From contig CM067319.1 of the NCBI GenBank assembly GCA_034231615.1, positions 6,837,051-6,901,050 of the forward strand: a DNA stretch of 64,000 bases. Reading direction: 5' to 3'. How positions within the stretch are numbered: the stretch's first letter is position 1; each line of letters begins with the position of its first letter. Made by a program: the position numbers and the translations under genes. The notes under the pieces were generated by a model that worked only from the letters and a program-made list of their open reading frames with translations, searched no databases and was not told the DNA's origin. Below, piece after piece: positions 22,430 to 33,425 of this stretch. The stretch is from Meghimatium bilineatum. Its lineage: Eukaryota; Mollusca; Gastropoda; Stylommatophora; Philomycidae.

Positions 22430-23020
22430 TCATTGCCACTCTGTAAGCTTATCGGTTCTGTGCAAGCCATCCAGCCTCTTCCAATGTTATGTTCAGAATG
22501 TCTTTCGATATTCTGTGTCCATCGTAGTCGTGGTCTGTTACTTGTTCTCATTCCTGGAACTTTGCCCTCCATGATTCATCTTTCTAAACCATTGTGTCTT
22601 TTCATAGGTACAACATAGGTACAACATAGGTACAACATATGTTATCTTGCGTTTTTAAAACAGTTTTGAGGAACCAGTCTTCTTCTATGTTCAGGTCTTT
22701 GCTGGCGTCTGCAATAGTTCTTCTTTCTGTCCATTATTTTTAGGACCATTCTATGCCATTTCGTATCCAATGCTGATATTTTCTTTTTCATTGCGGATGT
22801 TAGTGCCCACGCCTAACAACCATATGTTGTAACAAGAAAAATATAGCATCTTAGTAGTTGTAAATTTGTTATTCTGTTTGCTCATTGCCATCGATTTTTC
22901 ATCTGTGATATTTTTTGTAGGGCCATTGCTAATGTCTTTCTGATTTCTGCTGAGTTCTGTTGATGGTTGACCTGATATTTTCTAGCAGCTTTGAATTTCT
23001 GGAGACTAGTCTCGTAACTG
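22430..23020 (-). pseudogene. RTE-like reverse transcriptase C-terminal region, minus strand
   Basis: On the minus strand, in order: KKISALDTKWHRMVLKIMDR, preceded by RITNLQLLRCYIFLVTTYGC and EIRKTLAMALQKIS. These match the thumb/connection pattern of RTE elements (TYGCxAW). Stops interrupt it. Confidence 0.75.
22606..22640. repeat. 13-bp tandem repeat, 3 copies
   Basis: 'ataggtacaacat' is repeated within the degraded RTE fragment. Confidence 0.85.
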
Positions 23021-23474
23021 CAATCAGGAACTAAAGAAATAATAGAATACGACTAAATTTCCTAGATGCAGTTATTACAAATCAGGCTTTTAATTACATT
23101 TAACTGAATTCAAGGTTGTTTTTAATATTTTGAGTAGTCTATGTACAAAATGTATGAGTCTAGTTATTTATTGTTTTTGGCTATATTTTATCTAAAACTA
23201 CTGGCAGAAATAGTTGCAACTATCTTGCAGCCTTGATTGGCGTTGTGGTTTGGATTACCCATATCTCTTTCATAACTGTGTTGAAAAAATAAAACCTTTC
23301 AGATTAATAAACGCCCTTTGGCTTTACGTCTTCTTTCATCTTGTACCCCTAGCATGCTACCTGGTACAGGTGAGTGAGAGTTTCAGTGATAACGTTAGAT
23401 CACCTACAAATTGAAACACAACATTTCTGGTGATGCCATTCGGGCTTCAAGGTCTCCGTATCCCACTTCACCGC

Positions 23475-23640
23475 CATTTGCATGGCTTCTTCTTCTTCAG
23501 CGTTCAATCTCAAACTCCCGCTGTGTCTCATTTTCCTATTCGATATCCAGTAGGATGCAGTCTAGAAAATGGAAATGCGCTGTGTCGCCGTTTTATTTGC
23601 GCAAATGGCCCAACACATCCGTCTTCTGTGGATTTGTCAT
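23475..23640 (-). repeat. GAA-tailed repeat family A
   Basis: Starts with TTCTTCTTCTTCAGCG and ends with 'caacacatccgtcttctgtg', an inverted copy of the family. Confidence 0.85.
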
Positions 23641-24016
23641 TTTCATTACACTTCAGTATTGTAATAGACTAAACAGATGTTTAATTAACATCTTAGTGGT
23701 ATTAAGTTATTTAAAAAAACAACAACATATTTTGACAATGGAAATGTGTGTAACACACACATATGATAAAGCATTATTATGACTGATTACTCATATAACT
23801 TATACATAGCAGACAATATAAAGTTTCAAGTCAAATGTTAATGAAAAATAACAAAGAAAAAAAACCCCCCAAAGAACAATAACTTTTTCCACGTTACTTT
23901 TCCAATATGGACATTTATCAAGAAACAACAAGGAAATAAACATAAAAATGTGTCTAACAAGACACAGCATTTCATACTTTGCGATCATTTCTACTTTTGA
24001 TGTTTTGTGCGTATAT

Positions 24017-24045
24017 TTGATAAAGGTCTTTTGGTCGAAACGTTG
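24017..24045 (+). ncRNA. dispersed hammerhead-like motif
   Basis: TTGATAAAGGTCTTTTGGTC followed by GAAACGTTG. Same architecture as 12531-12562: a short stem between TTGATAA and GAAAC. Confidence 0.4.
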
Positions 24046-24224
24046 AATATGTTTTGTTTATTGTAATATTGTGTATTTGTATGTTTTCTTGTTCTTGTTT
24101 GCTTATCATAACTCCCTAGTTTTAGTGATAGCCCGTCGTGTCTAAGTGGGACGTTCAAAAAACCTGTTTTATTTAAATACCTTATATTGAAAGCATTTCA
24201 GGATAATTTTAAAACTGAAATGTA

Positions 24225-24480
24225 TCTAGCAGGACCGCATATATTCTTCGATATAGAATGGTTGTTGGGAGGGGGGCTGGGGTCTTTAAAAAAGCTATTT
24301 CTTTGTTTTGGTGCCATTTTTGATGACATGTTGGGGAATATTTTACATTTTAGAAGGTGGGGGAAATGTTATTTACGCCATGTTTTGCTACTTTCGAGTA
24401 CTAAATGTCATGTTGAACATCCTACGGGGGTTCTAAGGAGGATGTTGACTAATGGGGGGGGGGGTACCAGTTAACTACCC
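24225..24480. repeat. poly-G containing dispersed repeat
   Basis: Several G-runs of 5 to 10 bases in a T-rich context, ending with a run of G at about 24453-24462. Similar G-run DNA recurs through the window. Confidence 0.45.
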
Positions 24481-24590
24481 CATCTACGGTTTTGGTATCT
24501 TGTCACACACACATGATTGTTATTGTGTCTCATTGAAGCACACACACATATTCATCTTATCTACTGGTCAACTCACATTGCACATCTGAT

Positions 24591-24680
24591 GTGGTTATAT
24601 GGTGAGTAATGTGGTTATATAGTGAGTAATGTGATTATATGGTGAGTAATGTGATTATATGGTGAGTAATGTGGTTATAT
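24591..24680. repeat. 20-bp tandem repeat abutting the exon C acceptor
   Basis: About 4.5 copies of 'gtgattatatggtgagtaat'; the last partial unit runs into the ATATTTCAG acceptor at 24679-24687. Each copy contains GGTGAGTAA, a strong donor-like sequence. Confidence 0.92.
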
Positions 24681-24687
24681 ATTTCAG

Positions 24688-24748
24688 ATTAAAAACTGCA
24701 TTCAAGGCTGCATATTTGCTCTCGACGAGTACTCCAATATTGTCAAAG
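24688..24748 (+). CDS. ROS1: ROS1-like exon C: second N-terminal cysteine pair
   Basis: The acceptor is ATATTTCAG and the donor is GTATGG. It enters in phase 0 and leaves in phase 1. It encodes IKNCIQGCIFALDEYSNIVK, and its last G begins the Asp codon completed by exon D. The C-x3-C pair resembles the ROS1 N-terminal Cys motif. A 20-bp tandem array lies immediately upstream and ends inside the acceptor region. Confidence 0.75.
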
Positions 24749-24789
24749 GTATGGTCAGCTGTGTTTTTTATATTGCCTACTTTTATCAC

Positions 24790-25105
24790 CTTCACGTATA
24801 CATGCCGTCGCGTCTGTGGCTCTCACCAATGGCCCACTAGACAAACCCCTCATGCAACAGAAAACCTTAGTGGATGATATACCGTTATATTGTGGTTCTC
24901 TTATGGAAGCTTTGTAGCATGTCATCTATACAAATATAGACCCCCTCTGAATAGAAGGCTCCTTCAATAGGCATTGGACTAAGCCGAAAGCTGAAGTTGC
25001 CTATGAAAAAAATCTCAGAAAATATACCCCACTGCACATAGGAAGTAAGAGCTAATCGCTCGCAATTTCTGGGGTTCTCAAACAGAACAACAAACATCAC
25101 CTTCA
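24790..25105 (+). repeat. dispersed repeat family C
   Basis: Parts recur at 32690-32860 ('gcccactagagaaaccactc', 'caacagaaaaccttagtgga') and 47940-48115 ('gaaggttcctccagtaaaca', 'aagccgaaagctgaagtatc', 'cacataggaagcaagagcta'). Class unknown. Confidence 0.65.
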
Positions 25106-25119
25106 TATACAGTTGAAGT

Positions 25120-25260
25120 TGGAAGCGTCGGGTCATTGACATAAATAAAACGGTGACAACGCATCTCCGTTCTCTGGATTACATCTTGCTAGAAGTCTAG
25201 CAGAACCGGTGTGCTGATACAAAGTTCCAGTGGGAGTTTGAAAACTAACGCTAAAAAATG
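25120..25260 (+). repeat. GAA-tailed repeat family A
   Basis: A diverged copy: 'ctctggattacatcttgcta', then 'tccagtgggagtttgaaaac'. Confidence 0.75.
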
Positions 25261-25289
25261 TTATGTCTTTGTTGCCTTCAGTACTACTA

Positions 25290-26465
25290 CATATTACAAC
25301 TACTCATACAACAGGGTTTGGTGGAATATGCACTGGCAGTTCTGACTCAGCCAAACTCAGATGGAAATACTGGATATAATCCAGAATGAAGCAATGCGCA
25401 TCATTCTTGGGTGCACAAGAGACACATCGAGATATGCGGTAGCTACTCGACTGTCCTACAGCAGAGCACATATTATAGTATTGCCTTGCACGGGCGTAAC
25501 TTCAGATATATGCAGATAAGGAACATCCATTGCATTCCGAAATACAGAAAGTTAAAAGTAGCAGACTTAAGAGAGGGAAATCGTAGATGGGACGTGCTGA
25601 GGATGTCATACAAAGCGTGTGCAGATTGCAGGATGTGGCAGCAGGTGCGAAATGGTTAAGTCTACCCACAGATTTCAAAACTTATTTGAGAGTAGTAATA
25701 CCATTTAGCAGGAAATACAGAGAATAGTGGCACATGGCTGTGGAGCAAGAGGTGCAGGCTTTGGTCAGTGAGAATGCTAAAGAGGGGGATGTCATTATAT
25801 ACACTGTATCTGTGATTAGACATGCTCACAGCTCATTGCGCAGGTAAAATGATCAGGGAGGAGGGTGAAGCATTTGCTGTGACTACGAGTAGCATGATCA
25901 TGCAGATTATGGCTGTGACCGGGGCTTTTGAGTGGGTAGGTACACATAAAGTAACACGGGTCTGCATCTTGAGTGACTCCATGAGTATGTTTAGGAAGGT
26001 GGTATCGTTCAAGCGGGTCTCGTTCGCGAACAGTGGATTGAGGCCTTGAGAAAGGCGAGGTTGAAAGTAGTTACATTTATTTTCGTGTCGGGACATGTGG
26101 GTGTTCGAGACAGTGAAAGGGCAGAGCAACTGGCATCATGCGCTATTGTGGCACAGAGTGATGGGGAATTGGATCGATTGATGTTTTGAACTCCACGAGA
26201 GATATAGCACGAGAGAGTAAGACTAGTGTGGAGGATGATCATAATTCCTTTTCATTGGCCAGGATTAAAGATCATAGTTTTAAATGTTGTGTTGCTGAAA
26301 GTGAACATTTTAGAGTGCGCAGAAGAATGATGGTCAACCAGCATAGGATCAGTACTGTCAGTAGAAGTGTAGTGGCGGATACACTCAGGGAAAGATCGGA
26401 GCAACTATGGCGTGTCCAGTTTTCAGTGATGATGACCCGACGACTAACTAATTAACTAACTATTT
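25290..26465 (+). pseudogene. I/Jockey-like retrotransposon RNase H region, degraded
   Basis: Frame-shifted translation gives VCILSDSMSMFRKVV and then LKVVTFIFVSGHVGVRDSER followed by AEQLASC. The second is the RNase H 'SGHVG...ERAEQLA' signature of non-LTR elements with a C-terminal RNase H. The 3' end is an ACTAACTAAC-like tail. A 3' fragment of the same family is at 9555-9870. Confidence 0.8.
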
Positions 26466-26542
26466 TACAATTGTTACAACTACCGACTACAACTACCAAC
26501 TACAATAACCAAAAAATACAATAACATTTTCTCCTACTCTAG

Positions 26543-26763
26543 ATGAACTTGGTGTACTACAGAAACCGACTTTGATGATTTCAACGCGCAGCTACTCGTC
26601 CTTGACCTTAGAATGGGGTACAAAAATACTTGAAAATGTTACGTACAAGGTGCACAAGCGACTGGTGGACATGGACAGTGGGTGGCATCTTCATGCCAGC
26701 ACCTACTTCTGGGCTGACGGGAGAATAGACCTGACGGAACTACATCCATATGTTACATACAAG
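26543..26763 (+). CDS. ROS1: ROS1-like exon D: first two-thirds of FN3 domain 1
   Basis: The exon has acceptor TACTCTAG, entry phase 1, exit phase 0 and 221 bases. The sequence has the FN3 B-strand Trp (SSLTLEWGTK) and the C-strand (NVTYKVHKRL), then a GWHLHAS segment, and ends ELHPYVTYK, the conserved tyrosine-corner region of FN3. The donor reads GTTGGT, weaker than the other donors, but the continuation into exon E (YK-FKVLA) is exactly what an FN3 F-strand needs. One NVT sequon is present. Confidence 0.85.
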
Positions 26764-27032
26764 GTTGGTACACTTTTGTCTTCACATTCTTCTCTCCCTT
26801 AACGTGTTGTGTCTTCCTTTCTTCCTTGCTTTCCTGTCAGGGTAGCAGATACGATACGACTTTGGGGTTGGGAGGGGGGTATCAAGTTACCTATTAAAAA
26901 AGGTAACTTTCTTCATTTCGTAGGCAATTATTACTTCTTTGTGAATTTTTTTAAGGGGGGGGGGGATGGTGCCACTAGAGGTAAGGAAAATGTATGTCTT
27001 ACATAGGATATGCTTAAATTATTATTACAATG

Positions 27033-27125
27033 TTGTCGGCGCAGTAGCATAGTCCATAGGGATCTCGCCTAGCACACCGACCTCATCGAACTAGGTGGTT
27101 CGAACGCCGATCATCCACATTTTAC
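27033..27125 (+). mobile_element. tRNA-derived SINE head
   Basis: A-box-like 'agtagcatagtccatagg' and B-box-like GGTTCGAACGCC at tRNA spacing, in a retroelement-rich intron. A folded tRNA acceptor stem is not evident, so it is called a SINE rather than a tRNA gene. Confidence 0.6.
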
Positions 27126-27189
27126 TAATGATACAATTGGATGTATTAATGGTGCCTCACAATGTTCTGTATAAGATACACTTCAAGTA

Positions 27190-27490
27190 TTATTATTATA
27201 ATTACCTTTACTGACTAGGGATCTCATGCACAGTCGAGTGTCCATGTGGGTCAGGAACCCAGACTCCAGAACACATAATTCAGGACTGCCCAATATACAA
27301 AGAGCAGAAACAGCGGACCTGGCCAGAGAATACATATTAGAGGCAATTTCGGTGGGAAGGCTACTGACCTGGAGAAAACAGTGGACTTCGCCCTCACGAC
27401 AGGCCTGACAATATAACATGATCGCAGATGCTGAACGCAGAAGAAGATTATTATTTTTATTGTAACTGTTATTATTATTATTATTATTAT
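27190..27490 (+). mobile_element. I-like retrotransposon 3' end with TTA tail
   Basis: It encodes a C-C-H-C-like knuckle region (CGSGTQTPEHIIQDCPIYKE), the C-terminal end of an I/Jockey-type polyprotein, then a TTA repeat at about 27448-27490. The next, nearly full-length element begins directly after this tail. Confidence 0.75.
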
Positions 27491-27696
27491 CCCCATCGAG
27501 GCCAGCACCGTGTAGTGGTGATGGGGCTGGAAACTAAGACTGGTCGGGAAGTCCCACTCCAGCAGGACTATAGTCCTGCGGTCCTGCCCAAGTAAGCAGA
27601 GTGCTGAAGACGGAGGCATCCAGCCAAAAGGCGCACAGATAATCAGGATGCCACGCACAAAACACAATGGAAACTTGTCTGTATTTATAAATAGTT

Positions 27697-28581
27697 ATGG
27701 TGCCTGCCCTGTGGCGGACATTCAGGCAGGGACGGTGCCGGGCCCTATACCTCGAAAGGGCCCAACCTCAGTTACTGGAAGTCCTTCTCAATTGCCCCGA
27801 GGAGCCAGGAGGCAAGGGAATAGAGCTACTGGCCAAACAAACAAACAAACGACCAATAAAAATAATGCACTGGAATGCTGAGGGTGTCAACAGTAAAAGA
27901 GATGGATACAGCAAAAAATTGGAACTTGAAAATGTCCTCAGTGAAGAACAAGTTAATATATGCTGTATCCAAGAAACACACCTCAGCAGTGACATAGCCT
28001 TCAAAATCAGAGGCTACCAGTGCTACCGGTCTGACAGAAAGGACAGGCGAAAGGGTGGAATTCTGACACTTGTTAAAAACAATATCAGCGCATGTCGGCT
28101 GGAAGTATATATGGAAGGGGCAGAATACCAGATGCTCCATCTAAAAACAGACAGTGCAGAATTCCATCTCCTGAACTACTACTGCCCAAATGATAAACCA
28201 TTGGCACTAGACACAATTCCAGACAAAGAGAGACTTATGGTGTGTGGTTACTTCAACAGCCACTCTCAGAGTTGGGGCTACGATCATATCGACAAGAGAG
28301 GTGAGGAACTTGAGACCTGGCAGGATGAAAATAATCTCATCCTTATTAACCAGCCAGCAGACTCACCAACCTACTCGAGAGCATGGCACACCACCTCTAC
28401 ACCAGACCTGGCATTCCACTCACCAGGCTTGGAATGGAACATCACACGTGTTGTTGGAAAGCAGCTTGGGGGAAGTGACCACAGACCAGTATTTCTGGAA
28501 ATCCACAATGAATTAAGGACAGCAGCATGCTCACTAGGTGGAACTATAAAAGGGCAGACTGGAAAATGTACCACCATTTAA
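27697..28581 (+). pseudogene. retrotransposon APE-like endonuclease domain
   Basis: Open frame with IKIMHWNAEGVNS (catalytic Asn), CCIQETHLSSD (catalytic Glu), a MVCGYFNSHSQSWGYD segment and SDHRPVFLEI (terminal Asp-His). The usual G-D-F-N box reads G-Y-F-N, so a catalytic Asp is lost and cleavage activity is unlikely. The frame ends soon after the domain by frameshift. Confidence 0.88.
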
Positions 28582-29119
28582 CCAGTGTTCTAGCTAAGGA
28601 AATGAACATGGACAAAGACATCAATAGAGCAGTGTGTGAATTTAATAGATGTATACTACATGCTGCTAGTAAAACCATACCAAGGGGGGCACGCAAAAAC
28701 TACAAACCCTACTGGAATGATGAACTGGAAAAACCGCAAAATGAGATGGAAACATCTAGATAGCAGACTGAGAACAGACCTAGCCAAGAACATCACAACA
28801 AATATAAGCAAACAAAGGCTAAATTTCAAAGAGCCAAGTTACAAGCCAGACGGAGTAGCTGGAAAGAAAAAACAGAGTCGCTGAACCTAGAAAGAGATAC
28901 TAGGAAATTATGGAAACTTGTAAAACAACTAAATGATGAAGGTACAGGGAGAAATACCAGGATCACACTTTATAAAGATAGAAACATTTTAACAGGTAAA
29001 CATGCAGCTGATTATTTTGCAGATTCCTTTGCAGAAGACAATAACGTTAAAGTCAGCCCAGACAAACAACAGGAGGTTCGAGAGAACCAGCAAAACATTA
29101 GAAAAGGCGAACCTATACA

Positions 29120-30250
29120 TGAAGTCATGGAGGCACCTATCATAATGAGAGAACTGGAGCATACAATATCCAAATTGAAAATGAAAAAGTCCCCTGGAGC
29201 TGATGAAGTGTCCAATGAAATGATTAGAAACCTGGGAATTGCAGCAAGAGCAAAGCTACTGCAGATCTTTAACACAAGCTGGTCCACAGGTAATGTACCA
29301 CAGGCGTGGAGAGAAGCAATAATGATACCACTCCTCAAATCAGGAAAAGATGGCAACACAGTCTCCAACTACAGGTCAATCAGCCTCACAAGCTGTTTAT
29401 GCAAAACAATGGAACGCATTATCAATCTTAGGAGGCAGTGGTACCTTGAAAGTGAAAACCTTCTGGTATCACAGCAAGCAGGTTTCAGACAGTGCTACTC
29501 TACTGAAGATCAGGCAACCTACCTCTCCCAAGAGATTGAGGATGCCTTCCAGATAAGAAACTGATACTAGCAGCATGGATAGACCTCAGGTAAGCATTTG
29601 ATAAGGTCTGGAAAGAAGGGCTCCTAAAGAAATTGCGAAATTGCAGGGTTAACTCAAGAATGTACAAATGGGTAAAAGCATACCTGCATAATAGAAGAGA
29701 CAGGGTACAATAAGATGGTCGCAAGAGCAAGAAAGTTCTACTGCGTCATGGAGTCCCCCAAGGAAGAAGTCCTGTTGCCCACACTTTTGTTGGTTTACAT
29801 CAATGACCCAGTTGCTGAACTACCACACGGGATCAAAGTGGCAATGTATGCTGACGACCTGGTGATCTGGTGAACGGAAGAACATGCAACAGTGGCCACT
29901 AAACAAATACAAAGAGCTATCGATGCCCTAACCTTATGGGCAAATTGATGGTGCGTCAGCATTAACACAGATAAGTGCAGCACTACACTCTTTACCCTCT
30001 CACCAAAACAAAAAGCTGGTCATATCAAGATAGACGGAGAGCTCTTGAAAGAAGACAAACAACCAACATACCTCGGAGTTACTTTTGATGATAAGCTGAC
30101 ATGGAAGCAGCACATAAACAAAGCAACAACAAAAGCCAGGAGGAAGTTAGCTATCCTGAGAAAACTAAGTGGAACCACATGGGGAGCCAGTGGAAATATA
30201 CTCAGTAAAGTTTACCAGCAAGGCATATGACCACACCTGGAATATGGTTC
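29120..30250 (+). pseudogene. retrotransposon reverse transcriptase domain, broken
   Basis: Recognisable blocks: KMKKSPGADEVSNEMI, WREAIMIPLLKSGKD, NYRSISLTSCLCKTMERI, QQAGFRQCYSTEDQ, then WIDLR, a stop, and AFDKVW, later MYADDLVIW and PTYLGVTFDDKLTWKQHIN. YADD is the catalytic box. A TAA stop lies in the DLxxAFD motif near 29592, with further stops and frameshifts after it. Confidence 0.9.
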
Positions 30251-30436
30251 AGCTGCGTGGTGTCCTGCATCAAACACCACATTACAAGATCTAGATAAAG
30301 AGCAAAACCAGGCACTTAGAATAATGATGGGAGCAATGAAATCAACACCCATAGCAGAGATGCAGAAAATGGGAAGAATGCAAACACTTGGCGAACGCAG
30401 AGACACAAAAGTACTAATTCAGGCAGAAAAATTTCA

Positions 30437-31204
30437 GTGTATGCCAAGTCATCCAATGAAGGAAAGATTCCAAAATCTAGCAATGAGCGACTGAAAAGAA
30501 GTAGCTTTATCCATCAAGCTAAACGACTCCGTAGACAACTTACAGACCTACCTGAAGTTGACAGCCCCTTAAGGTCTGTACCAGAACAAAGCCCGTGGAG
30601 TGAAAGGCATGGAATGTCAATATACGTTCAGACCCACGTGAAAGGAATACTAAGCGAGGACGAACAGAACAGTGTGCAGCGAAGGACAGTCACCCTCAGT
30701 TTCCTGGATGAGGAATATCCACAAGATATATGGGTCAGAGTATACACAGATGGGTCAGCACAGAATGCTGTGAGGAATGGATGTGCAGGTGTATATATAG
30801 AATATCCACACAAGCCTAGAGATACAATCAGAACACCGACAGGAAAATTCTGCAATAATTATGATGCAGAAATCCAGGCAATTAGTGTGGCAGCTAAAAA
30901 ACTGCTGAACTCCAACTCTGACCTACAGCCTGTGGTATTCCTGACAGATGCAAGGTCAGTGCTGCAAGCTCTCCAGTCTGAAAAACTAACAGACTTGAAA
31001 AAACTACTTAGCGAATTGTCTTACCAGTATAGGGTAACCATGCAGTGGATACCCTCTCACTGTGGAATACCAGGAAATGAAAAAGCAGACCAACTGGCTA
31101 AGGAAGGTGCTGCCGAAGACCAACCAGATATACTAATCACCTACCATCAGAAAAAAACAGATGATCAAGTCAATAAGAAAGCCACAAACACCAACACAAG
31201 ATGA
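30437..31204 (+). CDS. retrotransposon RNase H domain frame
   Basis: A 255-codon open frame of the retrotransposon. All four RNase H carboxylates are visible: Asp in VYTDGSAQNAV, Glu in YDAEIQAISV, Asp in FLTDARSVLQ, and Asp in WIPSHCGIPGNEKADQLAKE with the accompanying His. It would degrade the RNA strand of the RNA-DNA hybrid. The frame shifts by one A in an A-run near 31150 relative to the copy at 16596-17321, separating it from the Cys-rich end (31161-31496). Confidence 0.85.
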   Translation: MYAKSSNEGKIPKSSNERLKRSSFIHQAKRLRRQLTDLPEVDSPLRSVPEQSPWSERHGMSIYVQTHVKGILSEDEQNSVQRRTVTLSFLDEEYPQDIWVRVYTDGSAQNAVRNGCAGVYIEYPHKPRDTIRTPTGKFCNNYDAEIQAISVAAKKLLNSNSDLQPVVFLTDARSVLQALQSEKLTDLKKLLSELSYQYRVTMQWIPSHCGIPGNEKADQLAKEGAAEDQPDILITYHQKKTDDQVNKKATNTNTR

Positions 31205-31517
31205 CTATCACATTATGAACAGATCAGAACAAGTTATAATTCTACGTCTCAGAACAGGACACAACCGACTCCGCAGTCACATGTATACAAAGTTCAAGAT
31301 TGATAACACGGCCATGTGTACATGTGGACAGGCAGCACAGAGTGCCAAACATATACTTCAAGAGTGTTCTGAGCATGAAACGCTGAGGCAGACATATTGG
31401 CCAGAGGAAACAACACTGGAATCAAAGCTCTATGGGACACTGTATGAACTACAAAAGACAGTGAGTTTTATTAAGGAGACAGAATTACAGATATAGACAT
31501 GTTTCAAGTGAACGAAA

Positions 31518-31519
31518 GA

Positions 31520-31576
<57 letters not shown>
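31518..31576. repeat. ATT trinucleotide tail next to the exon E acceptor
   Basis: About 19 ATT units form the 3' tail of the retrotransposon; the exon E acceptor AG is at 31596-31597. Confidence 0.93.
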
Positions 31577-31597
31577 GTTTTTTGTATTATGTTACAG

Positions 31598-31685
31598 TTC
31601 AAAGTCCTAGCTCTGTTGTCCTCCCTACCTGAGCATATCATGGAATCACCAGCGACGGTACACATCACAACATTAGCACACGGAG
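31598..31685 (+). CDS. ROS1: ROS1-like exon E: end of FN3 domain 1
   Basis: The acceptor is TTATGTTACAG and the donor GTAAGT; entry phase 0, exit phase 1. It encodes FKVLALLSSLPEH followed by a segment ending ITTLAHG, the F and G strands of FN3-1. The acceptor lies about 20 bases after the ATT-repeat tail of a 4-kb retrotransposon, so the branch point probably lies in transposon-derived sequence. Confidence 0.82.
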
Positions 31686-31814
31686 GTAAGTTTTTATGAA
31701 TTATTATGTATTTTAAAAGTTCCTCTTATCTTCAGTAATATGTTTATGTGTATTTCTGTGATTTTTGTTCTGAGTTTATTCCCAAACTCCTGCTGGTTGG
31801 CAGCATGTAGTTAA

Positions 31815-32210
31815 TTTAGGGAGCAGAGGTAGTGTAGTGTTAAATTATTCGCCTCACGACCAATAGAAACAGGTGTCTAGTACATTCGTTATTGGTGGTT
31901 TGAAATAAACGTTACTTCTGTGGTTCACCCTTCCACCTAAAAGTAGGGTATTAAGGCTCATGCTCTGGGAAAGTCGAGTTATGGCGCCATCGCTACTAAG
32001 CAAATGCTGTTGGCGCCGCTAGTCAAGCAGTTTCTGGTCAACCATTAACTAGGCAACTGAGCACTTACGGGAAACCGTGTGATATGACACTAGTTCATAA
32101 TACTGCTTGGTTGAAAGGAACAGAGTACATATGGGGAAACCCGAGTGCAATTAAGTCAATCCACTACTACATTTGTGAGCTCTGATTACCTTTACGTTTA
32201 CCTTTCTAGT
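31815..32210 (+). mobile_element. SINE with TTTACC-like tail
   Basis: An A-box-like start 'ggtagtgtagtgttaaatta', a B-box-like 'ggtggtttgaaata', a long body and a tail 'ttacctttacgtttaccttt'. Body pieces recur at 39110-39265 (inverted), 52595-52815, 58676-58925 and 62860-63070. Confidence 0.7.
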
Positions 32211-32339
32211 TCATAGTAACAGAAAGTTACACACGAGTCAACATTTGTAACAAACTGTATTTACAAACCAGCAAATGTCTGTGTTCATATTTCAAACACA
32301 AAGTAATAGCGTAGTTTCAAGTTTCAAATATCAGTACAT

Positions 32340-32373
32340 TAAATCGACGTTTCGAATCATAATGGCTTTGTTG
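32340..32373 (-). ncRNA. dispersed motif, degenerate hammerhead-like copy
   Basis: Minus strand: CAAAGCCATTATGATTCGAA followed by ACGTCGATTT. It keeps the CGAAACGTCG end but has lost the CTGATGA-like side. Confidence 0.25.
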
Positions 32374-32515
32374 CACGACTTTTCAGTCTGGTATTGTAAT
32401 GTGTAAAACTGCCATTACTTCTTTTCTTTTAATTAATACGTCATGTGTTTGATCTTATTTAACTTCTGCTTTAATGTATCTTCTGCTTTAATTTATCTTC
32501 ATCCCCGACGGCAGG

Positions 32516-32570
32516 TTGCTGCCATGTAACATTATCTTCATCCCCGACGGCAGGTTGCTGCCATGTAACA
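32516..32570. repeat. tandem duplication of a SINE body piece
   Basis: Two copies of 'atccccgacggcaggttgct' with gccatgtaaca, the same block as the SINE bodies at 6735 and 45543. Confidence 0.8.
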
Positions 32571-33329
32571 CCCCTTACCTTCTGTATTGTGAATAATAAT
32601 CAGAGCCGTCCGTAGTTGTGTCTTTGCTAAAAGGGAAGGGGAGATCTACCTAGGAAAAACCCTTTTTTTCCAGTTTTTATGGGGTTTAATGACTTCTTTA
32701 CGCATGTAGTTGCGTCTGTGGGTCTGACCATTGGCCCACTAGAGAAACCACTCATGCAACAGAAAACCTTAGTGGAAGACATGCCGTTATATTGAGGTTA
32801 TCGTCTTATAGAAGCTTCATGGCATGCCATCTATACAATTATGCTTCTCATGCTTTTATTTTTCTTATTGCAATGTGTTTTATGCATGTATACATCCTAT
32901 GTAGTTGGGAGGGAGCCAGAGATGCACTGTGTAGCACTGGGGAGGAAGAAACTGACATCAATGTTTTTTTCTATGGTTGAGGGTCATCATAGAGGCACAG
33001 TGACTCAGGACGTGACAATACTTTTGACTTGAACATTTGGTTGCATGCCTGGAGCAATAGAGAAGTTCAGAATAACCAGTAGTAAATTGGTGGTGGGGAA
33101 TGAGCACAGTGAACCCTATCTTGGCTACAGTGGCTCGGAGCAGTGCATAGGTTGAAACCTACCTTCCTGGAGGTGTGATAGTTATTCTGTGGCTCTAGCC
33201 GAGAGTGGGCAGAAAATCCAGAGACTTCCCAGTAATATAATGCCATTTTAATGGCATTGGGTCAAAGGGCATGAGCCAATGGACTGCTGGATCAGCAACC
33301 AACGAACCAATTACTTCTTTAGGGGAATC

Positions 33330-33425
33330 ATTAAAGTGGGGGGGGGGGGGTGATCCCTTTTTGGTCTACCTTCACGGTACTCATTGTAGTGTTGTGACTA
33401 TCCGTGTGGGGGGGGGGGGGAGAAG
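33330..33425. repeat. paired poly-G tracts
   Basis: Two runs of about 12 G (33339-33350 and 33409-33420). Such tracts could form G-quadruplexes in DNA or in the intronic RNA. Confidence 0.8.

Larger units (their letters stand above)
27491..31576 (+). mobile_element. I/Nimb-like non-LTR retrotransposon, nearly full length
   Basis: About 4.03 kb plus an ATT-repeat tail (31518-31576), sense to the host gene, filling most of intron 4. Order: a short 5' segment, APE-type endonuclease (27850-28510), reverse transcriptase (29120-30250), RNase H (30720-31130) and a Cys-rich C-terminus (31200-31495). Multiple frameshifts and stops make it non-autonomous now. The presence of both APE endonuclease and RNase H places it in the I superfamily (I, Nimb and relatives); clade assignment needs a tree. 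A truncated near-identical copy is at 16543-17356, so the family was active recently. Confidence 0.92.

Noticed and set aside
27033..27125. tRNA gene
   Set aside because: A- and B-box-like sequences are present, but no full cloverleaf or acceptor stem was found. The same holds for 6940-7022, 52600-52665 and 58680-58745, which belong to SINEs.
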